Below are positions 47,629 to 63,290 of a stretch of DNA of 64,000 nt, in pieces. Location: NCBI RefSeq assembly GCF_036785885.1, contig NC_092320.1:15439557-15503556 (forward strand). The letters are read 5' to 3'. The stretch's first letter is position 1. Each line of letters begins with the position of its first letter. A program made the translations under genes and the position numbers. A model generated the notes under the pieces. That model was not told the DNA's origin. It did no database searches and saw only the letters and a program-made list of their open reading frames with translations. This DNA is from Coffea arabica. Its lineage: Eukaryota > Streptophyta > Magnoliopsida > Gentianales > Rubiaceae.

Positions 47629-48799
47629 TGCCACGATTCTTGTTTTTCATATGCATGAGTATATTTCTCTGCACGTCATTCATTTACACAATTTGAGGAA
47701 GTTCAGGAAATTTTTAAAATCAGGAGCTTCTGATTTCCTTTGCGCAGCGAAAAACGAGGGGGGAAAAAACTAATGAAGTTTTCACAGCGAGAGATATTAA
47801 AATTCTTCTTCTTTTTTTTTCGGTTCAATGCTAGTGCGCAGACATGTTTCAGAAAAAAGGGATGTACATTAACGAAGTCTCCATTTAGTACTGTTATTTG
47901 GAACAATATCCTCCCAGTTGCACAACTGCGCAAAGTTCAGGATTGTTCATCGTAGTTAGCATGAAAACTTTCATATATCTGCTGCATCGGTTGGCTTTGG
48001 AGCCTCACTGGCTAAAAGGCTGCTCTAGCAACTCAGCATGCTAAACTAGAGCAATCTTTTTGTAGACGAATCAACATCTAATGCCATTTCAAATGAAACC
48101 CCTACTCCACGCTCCATAGACCATTTCGCACGCCTTGAACTTGCTACAAGACTACTGAGGCAGAAAGCAACAACAGGAATGGAACCATGCAGTGTGGAGA
48201 AACCAATTTGCTGGAGCTCAAACAGCGACCAAACCCGCTTCTTGCTTTGCATCAATTCCAGTTACATAATTCTTTCATTACCCATTTCATTAAATTTTAT
48301 GCTTTCGTGCAATCAATAACAAAATCAGGAGGAGCATCATCAGGATAACTGACTGGTAAAGCAATCTTCCAGAAAAATGTCAGCTAGGGTTCAACTCAAA
48401 GCTATAGGAAAATGAGAGAGAGATGTTTAACTTTATTGCCATCATGTACATCAACAGCCAAAATGAGTGAAAGATTGACAAACAGAAGAAAATATCTACG
48501 GGTTAAAAATGGAAAATTCAGTATAGATTTCCAACAGGCGCTAGCATAACAAAATGCTACAAAATAAATTCACTTCCATAGAAAGAATTATGAGTTAAGA
48601 GTCTCCTCTTCTACAATCTACACAACAGCTCCAAAACATGTGTCAGATCTCCGTTGCAAGTCCAAACCATCACATTTCAAACTTTCTTTAGCACCCCAAA
48701 GCAAAAGGAAAGAGAATCGCTGGACTTGACAATGTCTGGGAAGATGAAAGTACAAACTAGGTTCCATCTTCAAGGGTCTATGCCATCTTTCCTCAACAT
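47629..48799. other. Convergent 3' space between STR9 and TBCCD1-like gene
   Basis: Presumed 3' untranslated regions of both genes. The overlapping frames at 47703-47955 are antiparallel low-complexity frames without a product. No repeat is recognised. Confidence 0.55.
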
Positions 48800-51700
48800 T
48801 CAATCACCTTGTAAGCAGTAAAGTTGCCGAATATTTCCTGAGGCTGTCACATCATTACGATAAGGAATTAAAAGAGCATGCTAATGGTACTTTTCAATGC
48901 TAGTTAGGTACAAAATTGTCATAATGACAAGAACCTAGAATACTAAAGAGATAGACAAATTTATCTACTTGAATTTTCCTAAAAGGACCCGTGAAGGAAA
49001 TTGCATACATGAAAACAGTATAATCATCAAAGGTGCAATCCAATGAAAGATGAATGCCTCAAACTACCAACCCTTACTACAAACTATACTTGGAGATACA
49101 GGCAGCTGGCATTTTTTATTTAGTCCATTGTGCAATGTGGATATAACACGTCAAGTGATCAGACCATGTAAAGAGGAAAAATTGTCCAAAAGAAAAACCT
49201 ACTTTGAATTTGAATTTGGTTGGAAATTCTACATGACCCAGAGATTTAGCCTTGGCTCAACAATAAGATTGATCCGTCATATTTACCAATAAGATAAAAA
49301 GGATGTTCTCCCGCAACATGAGACATTACAATTGACAATTACAACTCTTCACAAAACTGCACTCGTTCAACCTTTATAACCCTTCAAGGACCTAAGCCTC
49401 CTAACAGTCTCAGCACTAAACACTGGGCTCGCAATTTGGAATGGCGATTTCTAATGAACTAGCACTTGGAAAGCCTTCAGTTTCTCAAAGTCAAGGAAAT
49501 TCAAAATCTTTTAAGTTAAATGAGGCAGGGGGATCACAAATGGTTAGCCTACATTGTAAATGGTTAGCTTCGGTACTCTTCTTCTCAAAGCTAGCCTTCC
49601 TCCTCTCACCGCCCACTGCCAGTACTCCTACTTAGACAAAAAGCTTTTTAAATCTAGGAAAGGAAAAATTCAAATAATTGAAAAAGGGGTTCCCAACAAG
49701 AGGAAGGCAAGCCACTAAGTCAGGACCTAATGATCCTAGTTAAGGAACTTGTAACGAATAGTTACATCGACAATCTGAACAAGCAACAAGTGATCGATTT
49801 CTCCCCTGTTAATTAAATAGGAAATTAGTTGGCAGACAGGTATAGCACAATAGAACATGCATCAGTGACCATGCACCAGAAGATTGTTGTTAAAGTACTA
49901 CTAATCCGTTTCTTCTCTTGTAAAAACATACTGCAAACGATTCAGACTACTCACAAAAAAGGAAAAAAAGCACAAAATACTGTTCTCTGACAAGAGAAAA
50001 TAAGACAGAAAATCTAAGCTTTATAGTGCTTTGATAATTGTTGCCATACCCAATTCTTCTCCAACAATATGCACGGAATATTCAAAAGTGCACTGGTTGC
50101 TCAAACATGTTTCAAAGTTGAACATGAGTTCAGAACCTTATATAAAATCCAAAAATAAAATTCAAGACACGTCCATGGTCCCCAGGATGGGAAACACAAG
50201 TTAACTGATTGAAAAAAGACATAACAAAATTTTACCATATAGCCAATCCTTGAAGCATGCATGAAGTGTACTTGATAATTCCCGCTTCCGGCTCTCTTCA
50301 AGCTGAGTTTCTTTCAAAATGTGCTTAATCTCCCCCAAGTTTTTGTGCTGAAAATAAAAAATAAGCAGATGCTTCAGACAATCACAATTCCAATAACCAC
50401 ATTGAAGGTTATAGAGCCTTCATTGTTAAAAAAATTCACAAAAAACATGCCCCCTAGGGGACAAGAGGTGACAAGGAATTCTCAACAATCATCCTGGGTG
50501 CAGTACATACGTTTCTCTGCTGAGAAACCATGTAAGCATCTGGCAAAGGGAATGGATTGTCTTTTGTGGACCCAACTGCTTCACCTCCAAACCAATTTGG
50601 AATCTGATGAAAATGAAGATTCATGTATAAGTAAATGGCAGAAATAACATGAAATGAAGGTAACTTGAATCTATACGCAAAGGTCAAAATCTTAAAGATA
50701 CCACGTTTCAGCACAATCGATTACAAAGCAATAGGTTAGTTTGATTAATGAAATTCAAATTACTAAAACAAATAAAGTATTAGTTTGATGAGAGGACACA
50801 CCATAAAATTAGTGAATTGATCTGGGTCTAGGCAAATTGCAGACTCAGCTTGGACTTCAGAGACACCTGCTGGATGAGATAACGAATCATGTGGATCAAC
50901 CACACCAAGCGCCAGTGGTTGATCCCATCTGTTGACGGTTGGCACAACACCGACTTGATTCATGTGCTCTTCTAGTTGTGAGTAATATGTATTATATGGA
51001 GCAACCTAATAAATTGCCAGGAAGAAGAAAAGAAGATCCTGAAAGCCAATCATTCAGACTAAACGAAAATACTCAAGAAAACTATATTCATGCTGAATTG
51101 ATCCCAAGAGTGAATGCAAGTTTAATAACGAACAAACACGAAGCAAAACACAGAGAATTTCAAGTTGACACATAAACTGTGAGACTAGCATAGATCCTAC
51201 TTCAAAAAGTTGAACAATCATCAAGATGAAACACACATACTGACTGTTTATTGTTTGAGAATGCTCTTGAGCAGTTAGCTAATATCAATCTGCATGAGAA
51301 CAAAATGAACTCAACCACTTGCTTTGGCCTATCTAAGGATACTTCCCATGCTTATACATCTATATAACAATCTGGCGACTCTAGGACTGAAATATTGCTT
51401 TTGGCATCTGTTCCTCCTATAATAAATCCATCATTTCCACTCTAACACTATCTTTTAACACTGTTATTACAGGAACAATACAAAATTAGAGGAATGGCGT
51501 TACCTGCAGCTTATGGTTATCACCAACAATGAGGGGTTGTTGGTTGACCCCAAGGAAGAAGACACATTCACGACAATTAGCAATACAGATACGTTTTGCA
51601 GCTGCAATCACATGAACACGCTCACAATGTTCAACTCTTACAGCCTGGAAAAATTAAATTACATCATTAGGAAGACAACTCAAAGATCATTAGCAATTCC

Positions 51701-54700
51701 ATTAACTTAAACTAATAGCAAGAGGGGAAGACCAAATGCAACAACAACAATTTAAGTCAAAAGACAACCCATATTCAAACTAGGATGGACATGACTCACA
51801 GTAAATATGCATAAATAGATAGTTATTAAAAATGAAAGACAGTAGAAAAGTTTTCACATTTACAAGACGACTGAACGTGTACACTACAGTTCAGTATTAC
51901 CAAAAAAACCTTTATCTTCCTTTAATGCTGGAGCCTCTGCTGGCACCTATAGTCTATTCTAGCTACAAACTTCTAGAAAACATAAAATGGGGAAAAAAAC
52001 TATAATGCATCTTCTGAAAGGAAGCACAGAATTGCAAGGTTCAACATGTTATGGTATGTTTCCTATTTGGGCTATTAAGATGCCTTTTGGCCCACTGGTC
52101 GCCAACAGCCCAATTCAGACATTTACCTAATGAAAGCATATCTGACAAACTTATAAATTAGGTCAATGTTGCTGCTATTGACTTAGAGAACTATTAATCT
52201 TTTGAAATATGCACAAGTACATTACTTGAAGCTTAATTTGCAGTTTGCATTTTCATTACGTAGTAAACAAAACCAAAGTTATAGCATTGAGTTAGTAAAT
52301 TAAAGTACGACCACCCTCAAAGCAGGCCATAATATTTTACACATTTGACAGATTCAAATTATGTCACATGCAAGGATGGAAAGACAGACTCAAATCATTT
52401 AACTAACAGCTTCCCTTTTTTCAATTTTGTATCTTTTAAATTTATAGTTTATAATTAAGCACAAATATAGAGTAGTCCATGTAAAAAAGTATTATTTTTG
52501 AGGTGGAAGCAGCATCGAATACATTCAGAAAATGATGGTATAAGCCACATTAATTTTACAGTCAAGTACCTTGCCAACTGCTCCAAGAACAATAGTTGCA
52601 TCAGAGCATCCATATACTGTTGCATATCTCAAAGGTGCTAAAATGTAGATAACTGACTCGTGACAATTTATTACCTACAAAAATAAACTGGTAAGGTACC
52701 ATAAACACAATAAATTGGAACTTCATAGTGAAACAAATTGCACAAATCAACAAGAAAAAAGGTGAGGAAAAAAATGCCAAGTATTGCATTATCTGTATTT
52801 GATCTAAATTTTCAGAAATCATGGCACAACAGCTGAAAGAAATAAGCAGCTTATACTGCCAAAACAAAAATTAATAGTGTCTTGTTAAGGTTAATAAGCT
52901 CAAAGCTGCAATAGAATCAAGCACAGCCAAACCCAAAGTTCAGATAAAAAACTGCAATTATCAAGATAGAGATTAGAACGGTGGCTTCTTGTAGGCTCAC
53001 AATAACAAAGGGCAACCTACAGTAAGTGTAAATTGTGCATACATGTGACTATGCCATCAAAGATAACCACTTGCAATGAATGGACTGTAAAAGGAGTATG
53101 TACTTCATCCAGATCTTACTGGTGAACTAATAAAAGCTAATAAACAACTACGCAGCTCAATATCTGCTAAATCTATAAGACTCCAGGCCTTAAAATGCAA
53201 GAATAAGCCAAAAATGATAAAATTGCAATACTAAGACCTAACACAGTCTTTCTTCTTGAAAACAAAGTTGTGCATGGCATCATACTGGAAAAACGACCAT
53301 AGATATCCCAAGAAGTTCTTCTATTACTACCTTCATATCATGTTGAAGCCCTTCATTTTTTCTTCTTTTTTTTTTCTTTTCCAATTTGGAGGCTCAAACT
53401 ATCGATTTTCTGTATTACTATTTCTAGTTGTTTAGTTTCACAGTGAGAAAAAATTAGAAAATCACAGAATTGTAGGAAACCACTGCATCATGAAAATTTT
53501 ACCCAGTAGGAGTGAAAAAAAAAAAAACCAGTAGAAATAATGTTCCAACAAACTAAATTCACTTGGAAAGAAAAATTATTGTTTAAACTAATACAACAGT
53601 AATAATTCCTGCAATTATCTTATCTTCTTACCATCTTGCATCTCTGCTTCCACCTCTCCTTAACAACAGTTGCAGTTTGCATTTCAAATTCAATTTTTTT
53701 CCTTTCGCTTCTTTTTTATTTTAATTCTCTTTTTCTAGATCACCAAATTTTTCATCTTATTGAACAGACAACCATCTAGAAATCAAACCTCTGGCAGAGT
53801 ACTTATTACTACTAACCACACATTCACATAAAGCACTCAATAGAATTTGGAAAATATTAATTTTCAGTCAACATAACTTGCCTTCAAAGAAGTTCCTTTT
53901 AAATCAGATGCATGCTTTACATAGGAAGATTTAGAAATCCCCTCAATAAAACTTGGGCCCCTAGCACTGGTTGAAGCTTTAGCTGAAGTTGAGCCAACAT
54001 CGGTCATTGGGACATCTTGATCAGAAGCAACTGTGGGTCCATTTTCTTTTGCAGAAACCCTCTCAGAAATATGCTCCAAGGTGGAGGCAATATTCTGTAG
54101 AAGCCAATCAAGAACTTGGGCAGCAGGCACAGGAACAGCCGGCATGTCAGGATCTGAGTTGGCAAAAAAGGGAGCATTCTGGCTCAAAGGGGTTCTCTCT
54201 GATCCTTTTTCACCAAAATAAACCAGAAAACCAAGATGCTCAAGTTTTTCAATTGACAATACCTGGTAAAAAGGGTAGGCCAGCATTCAGCAACAAGTAA
54301 CTTCATATTTTTCAAGATAAGTCCTCATTTAGCTTTATTTTTTCCACAAGTCCACAAATAACATTACAGCACAAATAGAGCAAACGAGGAAAGAAACAAA
54401 ATAATGATCCACATACGTCCATAAATATCTGACAAATAAAGTGATTATCTTGTACATTTTGTTGGCTCTAATAACTAGAAATTTTGAATGACATTAAAGT
54501 AGATACACAACTAGAATATTGAATCACTTGAATAGAGATAGCACAAGCCGTTGGCATTTTATTGTCGTATCAGCATAATACACCCAATGCCTATCTTAAA
54601 CTACTTTGCAAACCCAAACATGCGTATGCATAGGTAGAAAAAATCGGCAATAAGTTAATGCAGAATGCTTAACAATCATTAATTATGATAAAAGTTGGTA

Positions 54701-56080
54701 AGGACTGTCATCAGGATTCATTTTGCACTTACAACCTTACAAGTGGAGCATGCATTTGGAGATGAACCAATTTCTACCGCAAGGGCCATTCTTTTAACTT
54801 GTTCCTCTTGCTTTTACTATTCTTAAACTTAACAATAAGTAGTACAAACTACTGCAAGAAGAAACTACCAACTTTTCAATCAAAATCAGTAGCCAAGACA
54901 AGAAAGATATCTACGAACCAGAGAGTCTTCGCCTTCTCCTTCAGCTGTATCTGCCAGAAGTGCAAGAATGTTCCCCAAGTGCTTCTGCAAATATGATAGC
55001 TGATGCGCCTCCTCATCAGCTTGTGATGGCATAAACCGCCTACTGTTGCTACGTACGAGCTACAAAAAAAAATTCAAGAACCTTATCACAAGTACACACT
55101 TTAACAGCAAAAGGGATTGTCAGCTCACAGAGTAGTTAAAATCGAAACTTTCATCCTAACATACATCTTAAGGTACACGCGTAACAAATTATAGGAAGCA
55201 TTTGCTCGTATGAGCTTATAACAGGAACAGCAATAGGACAAGGTTGAATGCTCATTCTATCAAGTCAAGTAACGAAAAAATTATAACACTTCAATGACTA
55301 ATACACCAAGAAATCCAACACAACTTCCCACTCCAGACCCCAATGATCCCATTTCAAATTACTCCGATTTGCACTAAACTAAAGCCAACCCACTTAAAAT
55401 TTCCAAAAACCCAACCCAAAGAAGAATTATACCAGCCAAGATTTACATTTCCACAATAATTCCGAATCCTTGCATTCCCTAAAAAAACTCAAGAACACAA
55501 TTTACGAACTCTTAGCAGAAATTAATAGAATCCTAACCTGCAAGGGCGTGAGGGCAGAGAGAAACCCATCGAAAGCGGACGTAGAAGGCCATACATCCGC
55601 AACGGCAGCTGAGTCCCGGTGCCCTTTCGGCAGCAGTCTCTTATAACTCTGTACATACAAAAACACTACCAAATCAAACACACCGATCCCGACGTCGTCA
55701 ATCTCCGAGGGCTTGGCATTGACGAGAGGGTCAGTATCATTGTGCAGAACAGAGGAGATGGTGTCGAGCACAAGCCGAGCATGGTCAGGCGAGATCTGGA
55801 GGGTCTCGGCAATCGCAGCCGAGTTGACCCGGTGAGTAGACTCGGAGGAGGAAGAAGAAGAAAGAGACAAGAGCTTGTCCTTGATTGAAGCTAATGATTG
55901 GGTCCCATCTGAGAATATAAGTTTTGGGATGGGTAAAAGGCCATGTTCAAATGGCTCCCTTCTGGGGTGGATGTAAATTTGGGGGCTTGATGCTATTGGT
56001 GTCGTCGGTGACGAAGTTGAAGCTGAAGGAGGCGGCGGTGATGGTTCAGTAGTGGAAGAACGCGGTGAAGAATCTGTCAT
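48800..56080 (-). CDS. TBCCD1: TBCC (C-CAP/cofactor C-like) domain protein, TBCCD1-like
   Basis: Nine minus-strand exons: 56080-55538, 55059-54919, 54262-53882, 52674-52570, 51644-51504, 51005-50802, 50603-50511, 50347-50236, 48843-48800. They join in frame to 587 residues. The N-terminus is Ser/Pro-rich; a helical region with conserved IYIHPRREPFEHGLLPIPKL and VLSIEKLEHLGFLVYFGE follows. From about residue 350 a beta-helical TBCC domain is spread over exons 4-5 (VINCHESVIYILAPLRYATV, VRVEHCERVHVIAAAKRICI), then LQVAPYNTYYSQLEEHMNQV and a C-terminal tail ending ASGNIRQLYCLQGD. Animal and algal TBCCD1 act in centrosome/basal-body positioning; the role in plants, which lack centrioles, is not established. 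The intron after exon 3 has a GC donor. Confidence 0.92.
52675..53881 (-). other. GC-AG intron of the TBCCD1-like gene
   Basis: Reading the minus strand, exon 3 ends ACTTCTTTGAAG and the intron opens GCAAGT, the standard consensus for GC donors (AAG|GCAAGT). It closes TTTGTAG before GTAATAAATTGTCACG. Both flanks are phase 0 and the junction LKGTSLK-VINCHE keeps the conserved protein text. No GT donor nearby preserves frame and sequence. Confidence 0.8.
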
Positions 56081-56474
56081 GGTGGTTCATCCAAGGAGGA
56101 CGAGGTGGCGGGGGGACGGGCGGATCTTTCCTTGGGATGGGAACTATTATTATGGAAAATTGTAGAAAGGGAAGAGGGAAAGGAAGTGGGAGGAGGGAAA
56201 GTGTAGCGGGGTAGGATTTGGTGGATTTCGGTCTTGGTGTTACCAGTGAGAGTGATTAGTGGGCGTTAGATGGTTGGGCAATGCAGGAAAACCAGGTACT
56301 TCCTTCAGTTCCTTGCCACCCCACTTCATAATGGTGGATAGCTTATGCAGTCAATTCAGAGTTTCATTCCTCACCATTAGTTCTTTTCAGATTCGATACA
56401 TTACCATGAGCTCTAGAATCTACCACATGGCTATAATTTGACGGTCAATTAGAGTTATTTAAGTGAGAAAGGTT
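56081..56474 (-). promoter_or_regulatory. Upstream region of the TBCCD1-like gene
   Basis: G/A-rich on the plus strand just before the start (56090-56220), which means a CT-rich leader for the gene. No TATA box stands out. Confidence 0.4.
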
Positions 56475-56999
56475 AAAATACTAATATGTTATTTGCTGTC
56501 ATGTCTAGGGACAGCAATGAAGGAATCAAACCAGAATAGTAATGTCCTCAAGCCCGCGTTCCAAGTGAATTAATTGAAACTTTGATTAAGCCTTGTTTGG
56601 ATTGTGATTTTTATAGAAAAATTTTACGTTTTCATGATCATATTTTTTTATTATTTTTTTATCTAACATATATCAAATTACTATAGTATAATTTTTTAAT
56701 AAAAACTCCCAAAAATAACAGTCCAAACGGGTTTTAAAATAGTAATATGTTATTGGCTGTCATGTCTAGGAACAGCAATGACGGAATCAAACCACAATAG
56801 TAATGTACTCAAGCCCGTGTTCCAAGTGAATTAATTGAAACTTTGATTAAGCCTTGTTTGGATTGTGATTTTTATAGAAAAATTTTACGTTTTCATGATC
56901 ATATTTTTCTATTATTTTTTTATCTGACATATATCAAATTACTATAGTACAATTTTTTAATAAAAATTCCCAAAAATAGCAGTCCAAACAGGTTTTAAA
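56475..56999. repeat. 261-bp tandem duplication, each unit carrying a GTTTGGATTG MITE
   Basis: The sequence from ATACTAATATGTTATTTGC at about 56475 recurs at about 56736 with few differences, through TCAAGCCCG(C/T)GTTCCAAG and AAGCCTTGTTTGGATTGTG to CAGTCCAAAC(G/A)GGTTTTAAA. Each unit ends with a complete MITE whose ends TTGTTTGGATTG and AGTCCAAAC are inverted. Confidence 0.9.
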
Positions 57000-57008
57000 G
57001 GCTCAAGA

Positions 57009-58400
57009 TAGGGGTGGGTAAAAAATCCGAAACCCGACCAACCCGATCCGATCCGATTCAAAAAATAGGATATTCGATCCGATTTGTCTTGGCGGGGCAG
57101 ATGCGGGTCGGGTACCCGCAAAAACGGATACGGATACGGATCAGCAAAATAAAAATCCGTGGGTACCCGATCCGCAGGGTATATTATATAAATATTAAAA
57201 AAATAAGGGTTCATTATATAATTTTATAATTTTTAATCCTAAGTGTAAGTAAAGTGGTTCACAACTTCATATTTTAATCTCATATGATCCACCTCTCCTC
57301 ATCTTGTCTAAAAAAAGTGAATATTCTTGGTGAAACCTGAACCAAATGAATAAAACAAAGAAAAATTTGTGAAACTCTATCATAAAAATTATTCATCCCT
57401 TTCATTCTTTTTCATTTTTATTCTACTTCCATCGATCTTTTCTACAAAATTTTGATCAATTCAATCAAAAATTTGTGTTTGGAGTTCCAATTTTCTGTTA
57501 GCTAGATAATTAAAACATTTGTGTCTTTCATTTATTTATTTATTTTATTGCAATTGTGCCTCTTAAATTTGTTTCCTTTATTTTAGTGCAAGAAATTTAT
57601 TTTTCTTTTTCATCACCTTTAATGCAACAAAGTTTATTCCAAAAATGTAAGAAAGTTGGGGAAAATTTTTCAAGATTACTTTGGTTATACTTTCTTCAAA
57701 AATTATTAGCTCTGTTCAATTCTTTTCCGGACTTGATTCCACAATCGACTCATTTTGGATGCAATCTTGTACCATAATATCCTTAAGGAAGTTGGAAAAG
57801 TTGTCATATACTTATTATTCTTGTGTTTGTTATGTTGTAAAAGGATGAAATGTGTGAGAATGGTGATGTACTCAAAATTATCATAAAATTTCGTTTTATC
57901 CTTGTGTTTGTTATACTTGGAAAAGTTGGAAAAGTTGCCATATACTTATTATATTTGTGTTTGTTATGTTATAGAATGATGAAATGCATGAAAACGGTGA
58001 TGTACTCAAAATTATTATAAAATTTCGTTTTATCTATTAGATATTATAATTCTAATATGTACTAAATTTATGAAATCGGTTTGATTATTGGATGAAATGT
58101 GTGAGAATGGTGATGCATGGATTTTGATTATAATATATCTACCAATGTTAATTGGAAAGCATACTTTTTTTTATTGGAAAACATGTTGATATTAAGTGAA
58201 AAATATTTTTTATTGAAATATAGTTTTTTTTTTTTAGGAACGGGTACCTTATGACCCGCCCTTTTTTTTTTTGTACCCGAATAGCAGGTACCGGAAAACA
58301 TTAGGAGCGGATTAGGGTCGCAAAATGGCTGATCCGATATTTTAGGGTTATGTCAGCCATATCTTGTTAGGGGCAGATATCCGACCCGTGCCTACCCCTA
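57009..58400. mobile_element. Non-autonomous hAT element with perfect 8-bp target duplication
   Basis: The ends TAGGGGTGGG and CCTACCCCTA are inverted repeats with one mismatch in ten. GCTCAAGA occurs directly at both flanks (57001-57008 and 58401-58408), the hAT duplication length. Subterminal regions are packed with GGTACCCG, CCGATCCGAT and GGATAC repeats at both ends, the usual binding-site arrangement for hAT transposase. It is 1392 bp with no transposase frame. The intact duplication suggests recent movement. Confidence 0.9.
57791..58034. repeat. 134-bp imperfect tandem repeat inside the hAT element
   Basis: GTTGGAAAAGTTGTCATATA at 57791 recurs as GTTGGAAAAGTTGCCATATA at 57925, and both copies run on through GATGTACTCAAAATTAT to TTTCGTTTTATC. 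Confidence 0.85.
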
Positions 58401-58408
58401 GCTCAAGA

Positions 58409-60742
<2,334 letters not shown>

Positions 60743-61066
60743 TAGAGGTGCAAACAAGTCGAGTCGAGTCGAGTTTTGATCTAATTGAATCGAGTCTCTA
60801 GTTAATTTTATGAAACTCGAGCTCGAGTTCGACGAGTTCAAAATATCAAGCTCGAGCTCGAGTTTAAAAAATAAAAAAATAATAATTATTTTTATTTTTA
60901 AAAAAGAATAAAATAATTATTTTTAACAAATAATAAAATATTAAAAATATATATGTAATTTTACTATTAAAAAATAAATAATATATATATATATATAATC
61001 GATCTCGCGAGCCAACGAATTTAATGCTTTTATAATCGAGCTCGGCTCGATTCGTGAACAACCCTA
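60743..61066 (+). mobile_element. Short hAT-type MITE, copy 2, with perfect 8-bp target duplication
   Basis: GATTCCAC flanks both sides (60735-60742 and 61067-61074). The element begins TAGAGGTGCAAACAAGTCGA and ends CGTGAACAACCCTA. Subterminal GAGTCGAGTCGAG and CGAGCTCGAG repeats surround an AT-rich core. It is 324 bp and the same family, in inverse orientation, as 12595-12922. Confidence 0.88.
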
Positions 61067-61074
61067 GATTCCAC

Positions 61075-62171
61075 TATTAACTCTGTCAGAAATAAGAGTT
61101 CACACATTTACGATACATACCATTAATAGTTAGATCTGCCAGAGTTTACGGTGGAATTAGATTGAATAGTCTAAAATTTATATTTTTGATAGTTCAGTGG
61201 ATAAAAATATATTATAAATAGTTGAGTGGGCAAAACTACAGTGTTATACTACAATGTAGATTTCAAAAAAAGTTGCTAACACCATCTTATTTATAGTTAT
61301 TTGAAATTTGCTCTCAATTATATCAACAGTATTGTACTAGTTTGGTGGAACAAAAGGTAATTAGTAAGGTTCCAAAAAAAAAAACAAGGGCAATTATGTC
61401 ATTTGAAATTGTCATAATTGGTTGCCAGTTAGTTAAAGCCTCTAAACGATGACGTCAACACTACCACCATCTGATCCGCTTCTTAATCCAAATTTCCTCA
61501 CTCCAAGCACCTCTTTCGGTTCTCATAGTGAGTTTGGATGGAAAGAAATGAAGGGAAGAGAATAGAAAGAGTAAGAAATTGTTCATTTTCATTGGTAGAA
61601 AGTATAAAAGAGGATGGAAGATAAAACAAAAACTTCTCCAAAAGTGAAGAGAAGTTGAAGTAAAGCAAGAATTAATGAACCATTTAAAGTCCATGAATTG
61701 TAATATTTATTTATCTTTTTTTTTAATATTCTGTTCTCTTAGTTGTAATATTTATTTATCATAACAAACAAAAAGAGTTGAAATATGCAGATAAATGTGT
61801 ACAGTACACATACATGATTCTTTATCTTTTTGCTTGTTATCCACAACATGAAGAAAACTATAAGCATCTTATTTGAAATTAAGAAAAAAAAAATAGTTGT
61901 AAGAGTTTGCTGACATTGAAAACACATTTTTTCATGTTCATGGAAGTTAAAAACTGTTTTAAAAGCAACCCAATATCTGTTTTTCAAAATTAGCTGTTCT
62001 TCATTTCCTGCAAAATTATTTGTAACACAATGTAAGATGTTAGTAACAAGTCAAATGCATCAAGTGGCACTTGAGAGATTAGCATCTATAAATAGACCTC
62101 CTCCCCATTTCCCAAATGGATATTGTTATCCATGACTATCATCTAGTTTGATACATACGGTGTTTTGAAAC
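61075..62171. other. Intergenic, AT-rich, nothing supported
   Basis: No coding frame, transposon end or RNA gene is recognised in this stretch. Confidence 0.5.
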
Positions 62172-62174
62172 TTA

Positions 62175-63290
62175 GGGGCCGCTTGGTTCATGTTTAGGAA
62201 TCGGAATTGTAATTGGAATCATTTACAAAATATTAGTATGGGTTTTGGACAAATGTATGATTACAAATGGAGGTGTTTGGTAAATATTAGTAAGGAATGG
62301 GTATCAAATTTAATAATCAATTTTTTATCTTTAATTTCTTTTTTCTTTTCATATCTTTCTTCTTCCTCGTTCAAATGCTTATTCCACATACCCATCCACC
62401 ACATACATATTCATATATAAATATTAATTTTTTGTTTAAAATATATTTATAAATATTTATAAATATAAATATATTTATATTTATATTTATATAAATATAT
62501 AAATATATTTATTTATATATTTATATAAATTTATAAATATATTTATTTCAATTTTGTTTTATAATATGTATATTAATATATATTAATATGTATATTTCAA
62601 TTTGTATATTTCAATTATGTATATTATATATATATATATTTTAGTAATATTAATATGTATATTTCAATTATGTATATTATATATATTATATCAAATGAAA
62701 TAAATAATATATATTTATATATAAATATTTTTGTTTAAAATATATTTATATATCTTTATAAATATATTTATATATATTTATATAAATATATAAATATATT
62801 TATTTCAATTTTATTTTATAATATGTATATTTCAATTAATATTTATATTTTATTATATATATAAATTATATTAATATTAATATGTATATTAGATATATTA
62901 TATCAATTGAAATAAATATATATTATATCAATTTTTTATAATATGTATATTAATATATATATATTTATATATATATATTAAATATATATTAATATACATA
63001 TTATAAAACAAAATTGAAATAAAAAATATTATATATATAGATAAATAAATATTAATATATAGAAGCAGAGCCAGTATATATTTAAAAAAAATCCCAAAAA
63101 TATATATTTTTTAAAAGATTTTGGAATCAAATGTGGGATTCATCAAAACCCTCCAATCTACTTGGGTATGGAGAGTGGCTGATTTTTCATGAATCATTAC
63201 AAGATTTCAAAACCTATACCCATTAGCCAAGCAACAATTTTGGGGTTCAATTCAATTCTTGATTCCTATACCCTCCAACCAAGCACCCCC
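62175..63290. mobile_element. PIF/Harbinger (Tourist-like) element with AT-palindromic interior
   Basis: The left end GGGGCCGCTTGGTTCATG and the inverse of the right end GGGGGTGCTTGGTTGGAG are the classic Tourist-type repeats. TTA flanks both sides (62172-62174, 63291-63293). Matching AGGAATCGGAATTG/CAATTCTTGATTCCT continues the inverted repeat. The interior at about 62410-63060 is almost pure A/T, made of TATATTTATA-like palindromes. No transposase frame. Confidence 0.82.

Noticed and set aside
54033-54300. Plus-strand frames over TBCCD1 exon 3
   Set aside because: Antisense shadows of a clear coding exon.
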